NCBI RefSeq assembly: GCF_036324505.1
Contig: NC_086366.1
Span: forward strand, 21,034,927 to 21,098,926
Source: Eleginops maclovinus
Lineage: Eukaryota > Chordata > Actinopteri > Perciformes > Eleginopidae
Length of the DNA: 64,000 bases
Reading direction: 5' to 3'
Shown here: one piece after another, positions 1 through 16,078 of the stretch
Layout of the letters: each line of letters starts with the position of its first letter
How positions within the stretch are numbered: position 1 is the stretch's first letter
Program-made: the position numbers and the translations under genes
Notes under the pieces: generated by a model
Seen by the model: only the letters and a program-made list of their open reading frames with translations
Told to the model about the DNA's origin: nothing
Databases searched by the model: none

Positions 1-547
1 GAAAGAAGGAACATTACGTTTTTTGTGACAGAACCTGAAATGGAGAGATAAAGAAATGTCACGCTTATTGTGTGACATTTGAAATAATAGTATTTTTTCC
101 TCAAAAGCAATCTTAAACTTGAAAATTAAGTATTACATGCTCTTAAGATTCACAAGAGAAAAAATTTAGAATGTTCAAAGTCAAGCGAGAGTGGCAAGGT
201 CGAGATATCCTGACTCTTAGCCTCTGTTAAACCCGTAAATACACAAGATCCTTAATTTCTCAAAATTTAACTCAATGTTTGTTTGAAGTTGTCATTTTTT
301 TGCCAAACTACTGTTTTCAAGAATGTGTCATATCTGCACAAACTCTCAGTCCCTAGTTAAACATTTGTGGAGGTGAGTCAAGGTTGCGGGTAGGAGACGT
401 AGAGGAGGAGAGGAATGAGTCAGAGAGGAGGGTTGATTCTGTAATCCGTCCATACTCAATGTATTTCCAATGAAGCACAAGAACCCACACAATGGCCCAT
501 TGAGATGGCTGCTTTGCCACTGTAATTGGCAACATTGATGTTGTCTG

Positions 548-758
<211 letters not shown>

Positions 759-916
759 GTGTGTTGGGGGGGCAGAGGAAGACAAAACATTGTTGGGGAT
801 CCTTAGTTCTTTGTCCTAATCCTCATATTGACTAATTCCTGTTGCCCAGATCCATTAGACGACAGAAAAGAGGCACACAGCTGCCTCTTCACAGACCTCA
901 AAAACCTTCCAGATGG

Positions 917-918
<2 letters not shown>

Positions 919-989
<71 letters not shown>
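919..989. repeat. (CA)n microsatellite, about 70 bp
   Basis: Pure CA repeat, inverted relative to the GT tract at 551-755. Confidence 0.98.
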
Positions 990-990
<1 letters not shown>

Positions 991-3927
991 CTGGGTTTAT
1001 ATTCAAGTATTTCTATGCGAATTCCAATGTACTGAATCAGAAAAGTGGAACGGAGGCGGCAAATTATCACAACATTGCCAAAATATTGCAGTTCATCAGG
1101 GTTTTTGTCTGTAAAAGTCTAATGAACTTGAATAAACCTACTCATCTACCCAGAGTATCATAAGAGCGAACGAATACGGACCAAATGTTTGATTTGATTC
1201 ATTATTTGAAGAGCAGAGAGAAGAACAAAGGGGATTTATTTGTATAATATTGTAATATCTACTGTCATAAGAAATTAGAAAACTGGCTAGCAACCAAAGC
1301 TAACACAGTTCTTGCATGATCCATAGCCCCCTTAGCTCAAACTGTTTAACAAATCAACTCTAGCTCAAAATGTGATGTTTTTGACTCGCAGCAAAAGGCC
1401 AAACTGTGGCCAGCAACCAATTTAGCCTAGAAAATCTGTAGCCTGGCTGATGCCAAATATGCCTTAAGCAATGAAGCAGCTGCTGATCACTAGATGTATG
1501 TGAGATGCACAGTCAGATACACAATTATGAGTGCAAGCATATTATTATTACTCCAAGCCCGGCAGAGATATAGAGAAATATATATTCATATCCAGTATTC
1601 ATGATTTACTGATACTACAGGTGTGATTTCCATATGAATGAGGTTGTGCTAATGTGCTGCAGGTGTGTTTTATAAAGTTGGTGTGTATGGCAGCTTAGTT
1701 GAGTCAGCTGGAAGTGCACTGTAACAGCTGGAGAGCAGGCTGGAGGACAGACACGCCTATACACATCTCCCTGGCCCAGATGGATTCATCTTGGAGTCGA
1801 GCCAATAAAAATGCCTGCCGTGTGTCACTGTGTGTGCGTTACTGTGAGTGTATCAAGTCAATCAGGCCTGTTGGAACAATCAGCTGAACTTTATGTACTA
1901 TCTTCACTTCACAGACAAGTGAGGATCATAGCACGAAGGGTGATCTGCAAGTATGATGAAGATCTGACTACTGTAAGTGGACAATTAAAATATAATGAAG
2001 CTAATTACCATGACGTTGGAGGTAGCATACACACAGTGAACTTTTGAAAGTGTATTTTTCCTATGTTTTATCCCAACTGTGTGTTTCTGCAGCGCTGTGT
2101 TTGGCTGACAGTGGGGGATCTCCCACGGCAGACACAGGCAGAAACAAAGGTGCCCTTGTGTTGTTTCGCTCTGACCACATGATTTCACAGAAGATAAAAT
2201 TCCTCTGTTGTATCCATCCACCGCATAGTTTGGTAATTACAGATACACGACCAAAGGCTAGTATTTGCATAATGTGTGCATGTGATTCTAAAAAACGTGT
2301 GTGGGTCACAGTTGTATCTGTAGGACAGTGTGGATGTGGATCTTTGTCTGCAAGCATTGGGACATTAGCGGCGGCGACAAACCAACTGGAAACAATAAGG
2401 TTAAAAAGTGGCTGCAATTGAAAGCTCCTTTTTCCCCAAAAAATATGCAAGATATCTTCTACATGCTGCTGTGTAAGGAACTGAGGAACTGTAAATAATT
2501 TCCCAATCTGGGATCAATAAATGTATATTTTATCTTATTTTAGGATTGCTTCAATGTTCTAGCAATCAATGCAGAGATTGGTTAAATTTGCCTTCATGTA
2601 ACAATTTCTGAAATGTATGGTTGGGCTGGGTTCCATTAAACACGCTTAAGTATAAAAATGTCATAAAGGCAAAAGAGATGTCAGATATTTAAGTACTTTG
2701 GACAAAATGTCCTTTCGGTTCTGAAAAGCCCCCAAAACAGGATCAGGAATTAATGTGTGATGCAGCAACCAAAGGAAAGATGGACGCCAAGAGATCCTCT
2801 TTTTGGTTTCATCAGAAGCAAGGCAAGCCAAGGGCAGAAGCAAATTCAACTATGCAACTATTACAGCTCAGGAATCCTAGAAGAGTTACAAGTCCAACTC
2901 CACAGGACATACTTCCATGAACATGCATCCCACGGTGACAGTGAAATCTGAATCCTGATGATAACTTAGATAACCACTGAGCCATAAAAGAGAGACACGG
3001 GTCATCAGTGCTGTAATTTAGGGTGATCTAGCTCAGGCACAGACACAAAATAAACACTTTGACAGAAAACATGCTTTGTATTCACTTTCCAAGAACTTTG
3101 AAATCTAAAATCTGAAAACTTTTCGAACCAGAATCTTGAAAATGTTCATGTCAGGCTTAAACATAAAATATTCCAAACCTGGACCCACATGATTTGCACA
3201 GGATGACAGCAAATATGACTAACCAGACCATACATTTCACGGTGCTTATTTCACATAATTGAGTCAGGTCTGAAAACCACAAGACCACACTAACCTCACC
3301 TCCCAGGAGCCTAGTCCACTCATGTTACTGCTCTTCATAAATCCTTAAGCACACCGGTGGAGGGCCTTTGTGCAACCGCAATGACACAGCCAGTGCCTCG
3401 TATGACACATCCACACAGCCAACGCACCACTGCTTCAGTCCAACTACCATTCTGCCTATTTAACCACATGGGCCCTTTCCCAACCAAGAAAAATTACATC
3501 ATAATTACTGGATTACCTCTTTTTCTGGTGTATATTATATTTCCATCCGTGTTAAAAATGTATCTGGCACTGGATTGTAAAGTGGTGGGTCAAATATGTC
3601 AAGAGCATCTGTGTGCAAAAGCCCAGGAGGACACAAACTACAAATTGTCTTTGAATTTTTTAGACGTAGGCAGTTCTTGACATGTCCATGTAAAGCAATA
3701 TTCTTTATCCAGGGTACTTTTAATATTTACAAATATTCATATATTCACATTGAGTCTGACTATTGCACTTGAGCATGTGTTGAGAAGTCTAACTCAAATG
3801 TGGTAATCTGTTAAATTGAGGTAAAATTCTTGAAATGCTAAAAGTACTCTACATTTTAAAGAGAATAGCTATAACTAGGCCCTAATGGATAAATGTCTGG
3901 AACAGCTAAGTAGAGTTAAATACATAC

Positions 3928-3928
<1 letters not shown>

Positions 3929-3957
<29 letters not shown>
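3929..3957. repeat. (AAT)n microsatellite
   Basis: About nine AAT/ATA trinucleotide units, flanked by short CATA repeats. Confidence 0.9.
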
Positions 3958-3958
<1 letters not shown>

Positions 3959-4231
3959 ATACATACGTAAGTCATACATAAATGTTAAAATGTGCAATTT
4001 TTGCCAATGCAATTGGTAGTAAAAGGCATACACAGGTAATGTAACCACACAGAACACAATTGTCTGGACGATATCAACATATATATAATCAGTAGTGTTA
4101 AATACTATTACATCTAAAAATCAATGCAGAAACACATTTCAAACTCTGGTGGGTGATGAAAGACTTAATTGTCGCGAGGAAAAATAATACAACTATGTGC
4201 CATCTCTTCTCTATAAACATACAGTACTCAC

Positions 4232-4888
4232 ATTAGTCTTGCTGGACACAGCAAATGTGGCTCGGCTGGAGAAGCGGGCAGTCGAGGGGCTGCTGCTTGA
4301 CACCGGGCCCGTCACCATGGAGGAAACTCTGGAGCCAACAGGAGGGCTGCTGGAGCTGGGCGAGGATAGGAAGGTAGCAGGTGGCGATGCAGGACTGCCC
4401 TGGCTGCTGGGGCCACTGTGGGTCTGGGCTTGGTTCCCCAGAACGCAGGGCTGGACGTGGAGGAGAGCCTCACCCTTCCCGTAGATCACCTCTTTTACCT
4501 CCTGATGGTTCTCCTGAATGTCACTGAGGTGGTTCTTGTGATTCGGACTGTGGTTGTGGCCGTTAATGAGCGAGGTGCTCCTGTCACACATCATCCCACT
4601 GAGGAGCTCCACCTGTAGGGTAAGAGCCTCCAGCTGACTCCTGAGCTGCCGGTTCTCCTGCTGGAGCTGAGCCACCGCTCGTCCAAGAGGCCCGCTCAGG
4701 TTGGCTGTCTCCTCCAAACGACGCTCCATGCCCAGCTTAAAAGCACTCACATCCACGTGGATCTCCCTGATAGCATCCTGGAGAGTATTCTCATAACGGG
4801 CTAAAGCTGCACACACAGTCTCCCCGTCTGGAGAGGCAGACCGGGGGCAACACAAGTCTCCCATCTCAGTCAGGGTTGAGGCTTCCAT
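4232..4888 (-). CDS. smtnl2: Smoothelin-like 2, first coding exon (219 codons, partial gene)
   Basis: The exon starts at the ATG at 4888 (minus) and ends at an AAT|GTGAGT donor at 4232/4231. The N-terminal part (residues about 20-95) reads ALARYENTLQDAIREIHVDV, then a leucine-heptad stretch with AQLQQENRQLRSQLEALTLQ. It matches the coiled-coil start of vertebrate SMTNL2 (human: LGRYEAALEGAVRALHEDM, ADLQRDNQRLQAQLERLT). After it comes a Ser/Pro-rich region, and the exon closes with ARFSSRATFAVSSKT, corresponding to ARFASHATFSLSGRG in human. SMTNL2 is a cytoskeletal, muscle-enriched protein whose C-terminus carries a calponin-homology domain; those exons are to the left of the window. An in-frame upstream start is unlikely because the 5' leader is spliced (non-coding exon near 5629). 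Smoothelin and SMTNL1 have different N-termini. The identification rests on recalled homology, not on a search. Confidence 0.85.
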
Positions 4889-5027
4889 CGGTGCAGATGT
4901 AGCCAGACTGCCTCTCAGTCTGAGATCTAATGTCTGACAGTCAGATCGTCTGGAGAATGCGATGCTTCAGTCAGGGTTTGGCTGCAGTAGGGGTTGATGG
5001 ACAAGGGTTAGGGGGTGAACGTTTGCA

Positions 5028-5047
5028 GGGGGGGGGGGGGGGGGGGG
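5028..5047. repeat. Poly-G tract in the smtnl2 leader region
   Basis: About 19 consecutive G on the plus strand (C-run on the smtnl2 sense strand), 140-160 bp upstream of the smtnl2 ATG. Confidence 0.9.
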
Positions 5048-5220
5048 TAGACAAAGGTCTGGTCTGTTTTATCCCCACTCTGTCAGCTCTGTCCAGGGCT
5101 GCTCTTCTGCTTTTCAGGTACAGATGTCTCACTCTGTCTGAAAGCACAAAAGGGAAAATACTTGACCTTTAGCTTGTGAATAGCTGTCAAACTCTTAACA
5201 GTTCCCACCAACCAACAAAT

Positions 5221-5390
5221 GCAGTGGTGTAAAGTGACTAGTAGATTTAGTAGAAGTAGATTTTCTCAAATACTTCACTCAATTTCTTGCTAATATGTAC
5301 TTTACCCCACTACAATTCAGAGGTCAATTGTGTACTTTTACTCCACTACATTTTACTTAGTACAATATCTGAGTACTTCCAAAAATGCAA
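5221..5390 (+). mobile_element. hAT-like MITE fragment, same family as 39737-40218
   Basis: Starts CAGTGGTGTAAAGTGACTAG and shares long stretches (CACTACAATTCAGAGG, TTTTACTCCACTACATTT) with the longer element in tapasin-related unit 2. It lies inside the first smtnl2 intron. The right end is ragged and no target-site duplication was seen. Confidence 0.6.
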
Positions 5391-5628
5391 AATGCAGCTA
5401 TAAGCAAGACAGCAACAATGAAATCAAGGCTTGTAATTATTTACACCTCACATCAGTAATAAAAGATCTCAACAAAACATCACAATTCAAACACTAAACT
5501 GAACAAGATAATTTACTTAGACAGAACAACAGAAAGTAAGCATACATTTCTTAAGATATCTTACTATTTTTTACAACTGCTGTAAAACACAGCAGTATAA
5601 TGTTTACTCACAGTTGCATCAAACTTAC

Positions 5629-5875
5629 CTCAGCTGTAGTCTCCGGTTCAGCTCACTAGTCCCCTCAGCGCTGAACAGCTGTATGAGTCTGTGTGTGATA
5701 GTGTGTGTGAGCTCTGCTCTACGCTGCCGGCTCTCTGGTTTGTTTAAACTCTCAGGTTGATTACTCCTCTATCTGGCCCGAAGGAGGGAGGAGAAAGGGA
5801 GGGATAAAGGAGGAGGGCTGTGGTGGTGGTGGAGTGAAGAAACAACATGGAAGGAGTAGTAAATCTGAGGGGAGG
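5629..5875 (-). other. smtnl2: Probable non-coding first exon (5' UTR) of smtnl2
   Basis: A strong donor, GAG|GTAAGT, sits at 5629/5628 on the minus strand, about 740 bp upstream of the coding exon. A TATA box lies about 270 bp further upstream. The transcription start is placed 25-30 bp downstream of that TATA box, so the left boundary is firm and the right one inferred. The acceptor of the coding exon was not fixed; two AGs near 4930-4945 are candidates. Confidence 0.5.
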
Positions 5876-5897
5876 GGAGGGAGGCGGGCCTGGGGAA

Positions 5898-5905
5898 CTT
5901 TTATA
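5898..5905 (-). promoter_or_regulatory. TATA box of smtnl2
   Basis: Minus strand reads GGATATAAAAGTTCC, a good TATA match, placed upstream of a GT-donor-bounded leader exon and of the smtnl2 ATG. A TATA promoter fits a tissue-restricted muscle gene; use of this site is inferred. Confidence 0.5.
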
Positions 5906-5929
5906 TCCTTGCACTGTGTAAACTTTAGA

Positions 5930-9029
<3,100 letters not shown>

Positions 9030-9830
9030 CAGCACACGATGTAAACTATTAGTGAACCTCAAAAACAGGAAGACCAGAGTAGAATTTGTCAAAACACATA
9101 AACCTGTAGAGTTCTTTGGCAACATCCTAAGGACCGATGAGACAATGATCAACATGTACCAGAATGATAGGAAGAGAAGAGTATGGAGAGAGAAGGTCCA
9201 AAGCGTACTCCTCATCATTGAAGCATGGTCGTGGCAGTGTTATGGCGTGTACATGTTTGGCTGCCAATGGAACTGATCCCCTTGTATTTATTGATGATGT
9301 GACTGCTGACAAAAGTGTTTAGGGCATTATTATCTGCTCATATTCAGGGAAATGCTTCAGAACTCATTGGAAGGCGCTTCACAGTGCAGATGGACTATGA
9401 ACCGAAGCATACTGCAAAAGCAATCCAAGAGTTTTTTGGGTTTTTTTAAAGGCAAATCAGGGGAATGTTCTGCAATGGCCAAGTCAATCACCTGACCTGA
9501 ATCCAATGAGCATGCATGTCACCTGCTGGAGACAAAACTGAAGGGCATGGTGTCTGGTGATGTCTATGGGTTTCAGACTTCAGGCTATCATTGACTGCAA
9601 AGGATTTGCCACCAAATATTAAAAGTGACAATTGTATTTATGATTATTTTGTTACTTTGTCGAATAACTTTTAGTCTCATGAGTTGTAATCCTACACCAT
9701 TCACCTGATTTGGCTGAAATACCATAAATATGCATATTGATTGTTTAAATTCAAGTCCATTGGGGTGTTGTACAGAGACAAATTGATGAAAATGTTGTCA
9801 ATGTCCAAATATTTACGACTTAACATTTAG
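9030..9830 (+). mobile_element. Tc1-like DNA transposon relic
   Basis: On the plus strand this contains degraded transposase sequence of the Tc1/mariner superfamily: a YQNDRKRRVW block, then a region equivalent to KHGGGSIMVWGC with substitutions (9210-9265), then the segment for PKHTAK and the SPDLNP motif near 9485-9510. It ends with the typical 3' region (GTCCAAATATTTACGACTTA near 9805). Frameshifts, stops and an internal deletion near 9550 show it is dead. No 5' terminal inverted repeat was found, so the copy is 5'-truncated. Confidence 0.85.
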
Positions 9831-10944
9831 AGTTTAGTAGGATTCTATGCCCTTATGTGCACTAGCAGCTAGCCTCCCTGCAAGGATCAAAAGGCTTTGT
9901 TGTTTTTGTTCCATAATTTGCTCACTAGTTCCATTACCTTTTGGCATATTAGTCACTGTCAAATCCTGTGAACAGCAAATCTCTCTTTACAGAACAACAT
10001 GAGCTGACAGACTTCTTGCCAGACGGCCTCCATACAGAGCATATTTAGAGGCTTTTACACATTCTGGTTAAGATGTGGCTCTCTGATACTCTCGAATAAG
10101 CCTATTCATCAGGAAAGATATGCATGGGAACGTCTCAGACTGTGGTCTAAAATTTCGACAGTGAAACCAAACTGAGACAACACAGATTTAATCAGTTAAA
10201 ACACATATCTTTCATGCATTCAGGTGCACGGCATGTTGCACAATATGTCAAAACAAGAGGAGACAAACATGGGTCGAATGGATGACACATCCTGACGTAA
10301 TGAAGGTTCTCACGGCTTTTACAGAAAACGTAATGACAGCATTATACAGGCCATAAAATATCAACATATCCAATGCACCTTTTCATATTTCCCAGAAATG
10401 GGATAAAGTGTATATATAGCTATTCATGATTCAACATCATCATTATCTATTCTCTGATCAAGTTATGCTTTAAATTACAATTTTCTTTTATTCTATAAAA
10501 ACAGCAACCCAAAATTGCTCTGTGTAAGTTCTGAATTGTTTTTGAAGTTCTACATGTTGTTTTGAATGTCATTAAAATGTGCATCTTGTCGTGGAAGCAT
10601 ATTAATGTGAGATATAAATCTTATTCAAATTAGTTTTTCATTTAGTAGTAAGGCTCTTTCTGGATTCAGTTTTTTCCGTGTACCATATGGTTTTATTTCA
10701 ACACATTTTTTGGCATAAGTTCACAGCTGGAATTAAAGGAGTATTGAGTACTGTATTTAAGTAAATAACGTTTGATAGAGGTTCATTAGGGTATAAGTTG
10801 TCAACAATTATGCTGTTAATTATAGGTATGTTAGTATGAACATACTGAAACTTTACAGACGAAATTGCCTAACTCAACCGCACAGAGCCTTTCTTCTCTT
10901 TGATTTGCTTTACGTCATTATCCACATCCTCTATACAGTATCTA

Positions 10945-10946
<2 letters not shown>

Positions 10947-11031
<85 letters not shown>
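10947..11031. repeat. (CA)n microsatellite
   Basis: Pure CA repeat of about 85 bp; a second CA tract follows 130 bp later in the same orientation. Confidence 0.98.
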
Positions 11032-11032
<1 letters not shown>

Positions 11033-11159
11033 TTGGTTACTGACTGTAAAGGTTTCTAAGAGTGCTGCAAGTTCGCCCACAGAGAACAGCTTACGTCACC
11101 AGCGCTTTAAACAGAACACAAATATGTCCACACTCCCTCAGACTCCCATAAACCCATAA

Positions 11160-11285
<126 letters not shown>

Positions 11286-12413
11286 GAAAACATCGCCTGA
11301 AGAAAGCAGAACAGTTTGCAAGCTTACTGCCAAAATGTGTTTAAACATGAACATGATTCAGGCTACGTCAGCTTATTTAGTATACTAGTAATCTTGTTAT
11401 TCAGTTAATATTAATTATTAAGAAAGCATATTATAATAATGAAATATTGCATACACAAACATATCTTTAAGGATCATTGCGACTTTTTAATGATCATCCA
11501 TGATTCCATGATTCTTCATGACGTCGTCAATGCCCATCTTTTGTGCCTGTTGTGAGTGAAAAACCCCCAGTAGCAGAAATGAACAGTACTTACTGTTGGA
11601 GCTATATATTGATCATGTTATTTAGCAATTATCATTTTATTTACTAGATGTTTTTGGTTTATATTAAATGTATCATTACTTATCTTAATTATTTTAGTTG
11701 AAGTAATTCTTATGCTTTAATATTGAAGGAGGTTTTAGACACCGGGTTAGTTGGGCACCTGGTGATTATTTTATATTGGGCACAGGCGGTGGTGGGATTG
11801 GCGCACCAGATTGATCATATGTTTTTTACCAAGAGCAACATGGTATAGGTGAAATGTGTTCTTGCTGAATTGTATTATTGGAGTAGAAGAAAATATTTAA
11901 TCTTCCGTTAACATTTGCTAACTTGTGCCCCAGCAGCAGTTTTGAAGTTTCAATTTATTAATTTATTACCGCTACAAGAACATTTTGAATATAGTTTTTG
12001 TTAGTTTGAAAATAGAAACCATACACCATAAATGTATTTCTTCACAGTAGACATTGGTAAAAGGATAGATTTTGGGTAATTTATCCAGTCAAGTTCTTTC
12101 CCAAGGAATACTGCTCTTTCCATCAGACTTTAACACTGTGTGAATCCAGGACAGCTTGGCTCTGACATCTCTGCCTGGTGAGATGCAATAACACACAGTA
12201 GATCGTGCCAGGAAGTCCGTTGTATAAGTCTTCGGTTTGACAGACAGGCTACCTGTTGGCTGTGATCCCAGTCCTCTGACACAGCTCTGATCCTACCGGT
12301 CCATGTGTTAACAGACATCACATTAAACCCAAATTCAGGCTTTAAAAAAAATCCTACTCCAACTTGCCTCGCCTTGCCTCAACCCCCCATGACATCAGAG
12401 TTTCCATGGAAAA

Positions 12414-12448
12414 CCGCCACTATGGCCCAAACAAGGCCATAGTGGCGG
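12414..12448. repeat. Perfect inverted repeat, 14-bp arms, 7-bp loop
   Basis: Left arm CCGCCACTATGGCC, loop CAAACAA, right arm GGCCATAGTGGCGG. A GC-rich stem in AT-rich DNA; no gene context. Confidence 0.9.
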
Positions 12449-13213
12449 TAGCCAAGATTATGTCATTGACACTTCAAAGAAAAACTTGAATGATCTGAGT
12501 ATGGAGCTGAGAGGAGGCGAGTGAAAGAGAAAAAAAATGCATTTAGTGCAATCAGTACACATTTGCTATTAAAGTGTCATGTTTCCACTGCATTTTATTA
12601 AGTTGCACTAATGTTTTGGCAAAGTAGAATCAGTGCTAGTAAGGCCACCCAGATAAAGTAGAAAATAATTTTAATAATACAGTCAATATACCTTTCTCTA
12701 TAACTCAAAATATTGGTTTGTATAAAAGGAGATTGTAAAAGAATGTGAAAGTACTCATTCGCTTAACTCTGTTCGCAAACAGACATTTTTTGAGAGATTA
12801 GAAAGCGTAATTCTCACCACATGCCAAAACAGTGGCCATTGGGCTGTGGTGAGAGTTATTCGCTAGTATCTAAAGTAACTTTTTTAAATCACCTTTCCAA
12901 AAACAAACAATCCAACAAAGATAAAAGGCTGCATCTGCACTAACGTAAGCTGCATTAGCATGCTAATTATGTTACTAGTTTCTGTCATTAGTAAACCATA
13001 TTTAGAGTGCTCTTTATCAGGTTTACACTCTAACATCTCCAACTAAACTAGTTTCAACTCAATGGTTGCTCATCATCATCATGGTTGCTCTTTTGGAAAA
13101 GTAAAATATACTCTTTGAAATTATGAACATTAATCATATATATAACTTTGTTGCAAGTTACAGTTTATTTTTCAGAACCTTTTTAAACAATGCAATGGTT
13201 TTGTGAGAATAAA

Positions 13214-13238
13214 TACGATATTTGGTCCAAATATCGTA
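13214..13238. repeat. Perfect 12-bp palindrome with 1-nt centre
   Basis: TACGATATTTGG, T, CCAAATATCGTA. Could be a protein-binding palindrome or the centre of an old MITE; no further support. Confidence 0.85.
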
Positions 13239-15368
13239 CATTGAACACAAGGGCTAGGTCACTCCATCCTGCAAAAATCTAGCAAATCTGCTACGTATTT
13301 CCATGTCAAGGACATACAGCTTTACTCTTGTTTTAAAATAAATTGTTACATTCTTGCTTGCAACAGTAATTTTAGCCAAGACCACGACTACCGGTCACCT
13401 GAGAAGCAGGCTTGTGTTATCTTGAAAAAGTAAAATTCAAGCTATAAATGCACCACACTGTAAACTACATATGTGCAAAACTGAAAAGAGTAACAGGGAC
13501 TAATGGCAGGGCTTAGCAAATGGTCAATTGACCCTGCCCTGGGATAAATACAGGTTACATTATTAAATGACAACGAAACAGGTAGATAGACAAGGATAAA
13601 GTGAAGATGAGCTACGAAATGAGAGTCTCTGGTTGGGGGAAGGAAGGGGATGGTTGACAAAGTGCAGACGAAGGGAGGATGAGGAGAAATGACAAAACGT
13701 TTAGATTTAAACTGATCCAGGCAAAGAGCAGGGGAGGAGAAGTTGGGTATCATAGATCTTATTCCTTCATGTTATATTTTTCCACAAAGCGTGTGTAGTA
13801 TCTTGACGGAGAAGGTTTGATCAAGGTCAACATTGTACCACACGGTTTTTTGAAATGGTCTCATCTAGATTTAGTAACCAAACTACTCAGCCCTTTCCCA
13901 AACTGGACCATTATTTACAAAAGTAACATCATGCTGTAAGACTTGAAACTTGAATGAGACCATAAAAGAAGTAAGAAACAGGGTCACTTTCTCATAGACC
14001 TCATTAGAATCTGATTTATTTGACGTTTTTTTGTACATGACGTTCGTCCTGTCTAATTTTCTGTTTGAAATGTTTGCATTTTACTTTTACACGTTTTGAG
14101 TGGTTTTGCTAACATTGCTCATTGTTGACTTGCAACCAGTAGTAGCTCCCACTGCATGCCATTATAAGGCACAGAGCTTGTATTCGTTTGACTGCAATGT
14201 TGCTGTTGAATTCTAAATGTACGTTTTTCAATGTTGTTAAACCCCCAAACAATGTTAATTTAATTACATCGAACATGAATGGAAGTAGAAACCTTAGAGA
14301 CAAGTGCAATTTCATTTTTCAACAGAAGACAGATATATCAATATTGTCCTATGTAGTTATTCTCAAGCTGAAACCAGTGTGCAAAGTTTCAAGTTGGACG
14401 AATGGATAAAGTGTGTATGACTTTGATTAAGTGGTATACTGTCACATTAGAGCTAACCTTTTAACCTGAGTTTAGAAGCTCACACTGGCCAGCTGAAGCA
14501 TGAGACTGACATCTAAGAGACATTGAGCAGACTGAGGGAGGCACAATGACAGCGAATACAACTGGATTGGGTGTCCTCTGTGGGACGGCTTCAGGATAAG
14601 ATAGGTGTGGAAGTGGACCGGCCCCTAAAGTCAACAGTACAGAGGATACTGGGGACCTCTGTGAGGATGTGACCTCAATAACTGGATGGACTTTGGAAAG
14701 TAAACTGCATGTGAATGAGCAAAGAGATAAAAGACAAAGACCAACTATGGTTTGATTTTACAGAGTCAGTATTTCTTTGATTGTTTCTGTTAATATTTTT
14801 ACCTGTACATGGACGTCCTCACATAGCTGCCTGGTCCCCTCAAAAGTATGTACGAAAATCACGTTTCGAGGGCAAAATTAAAACCCTAAAATGCTTATTA
14901 TAAGTCACTAAACAAACTTATTTCAAGCGTAACCATGATCTTTGATGAAACCTAGACAGTTTTCTTGGTTGGCTAAACCTAACCAAGTACTTTGTTTGGT
15001 TTTCCATTTTGCTTTGTTTAAATGTACAGCATTAACTGCATAAACCGGCTAAAGTGATTTAATGAGTATAAGGACGTCATTTTACATAAATGAGACAGGA
15101 CATTTTGTGGCCAGTAAAGCTTTCCCTCACACTCCTGCTTCCATGTTGTAACAGCCTGAAGAAAATGTATAACCCCCCCACCCCAGACATGGTGTGGGTA
15201 AATCATATGTTTTCGTAGGAGCCAAAGAGCACACACTAATAAATGATCGCTGATTCTTCAACAAGTTTGTATGTGAATACGAGTGTGTTTTTGCAAGATG
15301 ATGTCATTCACTTGAACTGAGCCAAAATGCAACTCACTCATATCCATCAATTGTTCTTACTTTGCTAT

Positions 15369-15372
<4 letters not shown>

Positions 15373-15449
<77 letters not shown>

Positions 15450-15456
15450 CACACAC
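15373..15456. repeat. (CA)n microsatellite
   Basis: CA repeat of about 84 bp with one CG interruption. Confidence 0.98.
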
Positions 15457-16010
15457 GGAAGTTGGCTGCTGTATCAAACCCCACCTTACCAAATCAGCCT
15501 TTCAGCTGTCTGCGAGGCCCTGATCCAGCATTACATCACCCTTTCCTCATCCAGGCCCTGGAGCCGAACACACACTCACGCACGTAAGCACAGAACCAAT
15601 TAGTAGGGCTGTTAGAGAACATCCATCACGCCAAGCCATGGTTCCTCAGAGCTAAAGTTTGGAAAGACAACATCATTAGCGCTGGCCAGAAGCAGAGAAA
15701 CATGTAATCTGTGAACACTTCTAAAAACACAGGAGGAGATTTGTCAAAGCCAGACGTCATACTCTGCAACACCAGTGATCCTGCAGTCAAAACCAAGGCC
15801 AAGCTAAGGACACATGTAGGTCTTCATATAGGAACATGAATAGTGAATTGAAAATAGTTGCATGTAAGAAAAATATTTTAAAATGCATGATGTCACAGTG
15901 CAGTATGGAGATCATATCATATGACAAATAGCACTTGTTTGTAAAAGTAGACTATGAGTTTTTCACTTAGGGCTATTTTGCTTGTTGCTAGCATAATACT
16001 TTCTCCATGT

Positions 16011-16078
16011 TAACAACAGCTATCGCTAGCATGCTACTTTGTCCCTTTAACAACAGCTATCGCTATGCATGCTACTTT
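16011..16078. repeat. Tandem duplication of a 30-bp segment
   Basis: A 30-bp segment starting TAACAACAGCTATCGCTA (16011-16040) recurs at 16048-16078 with a one-base difference. A more degraded partial copy precedes it near 15988. Confidence 0.8.
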
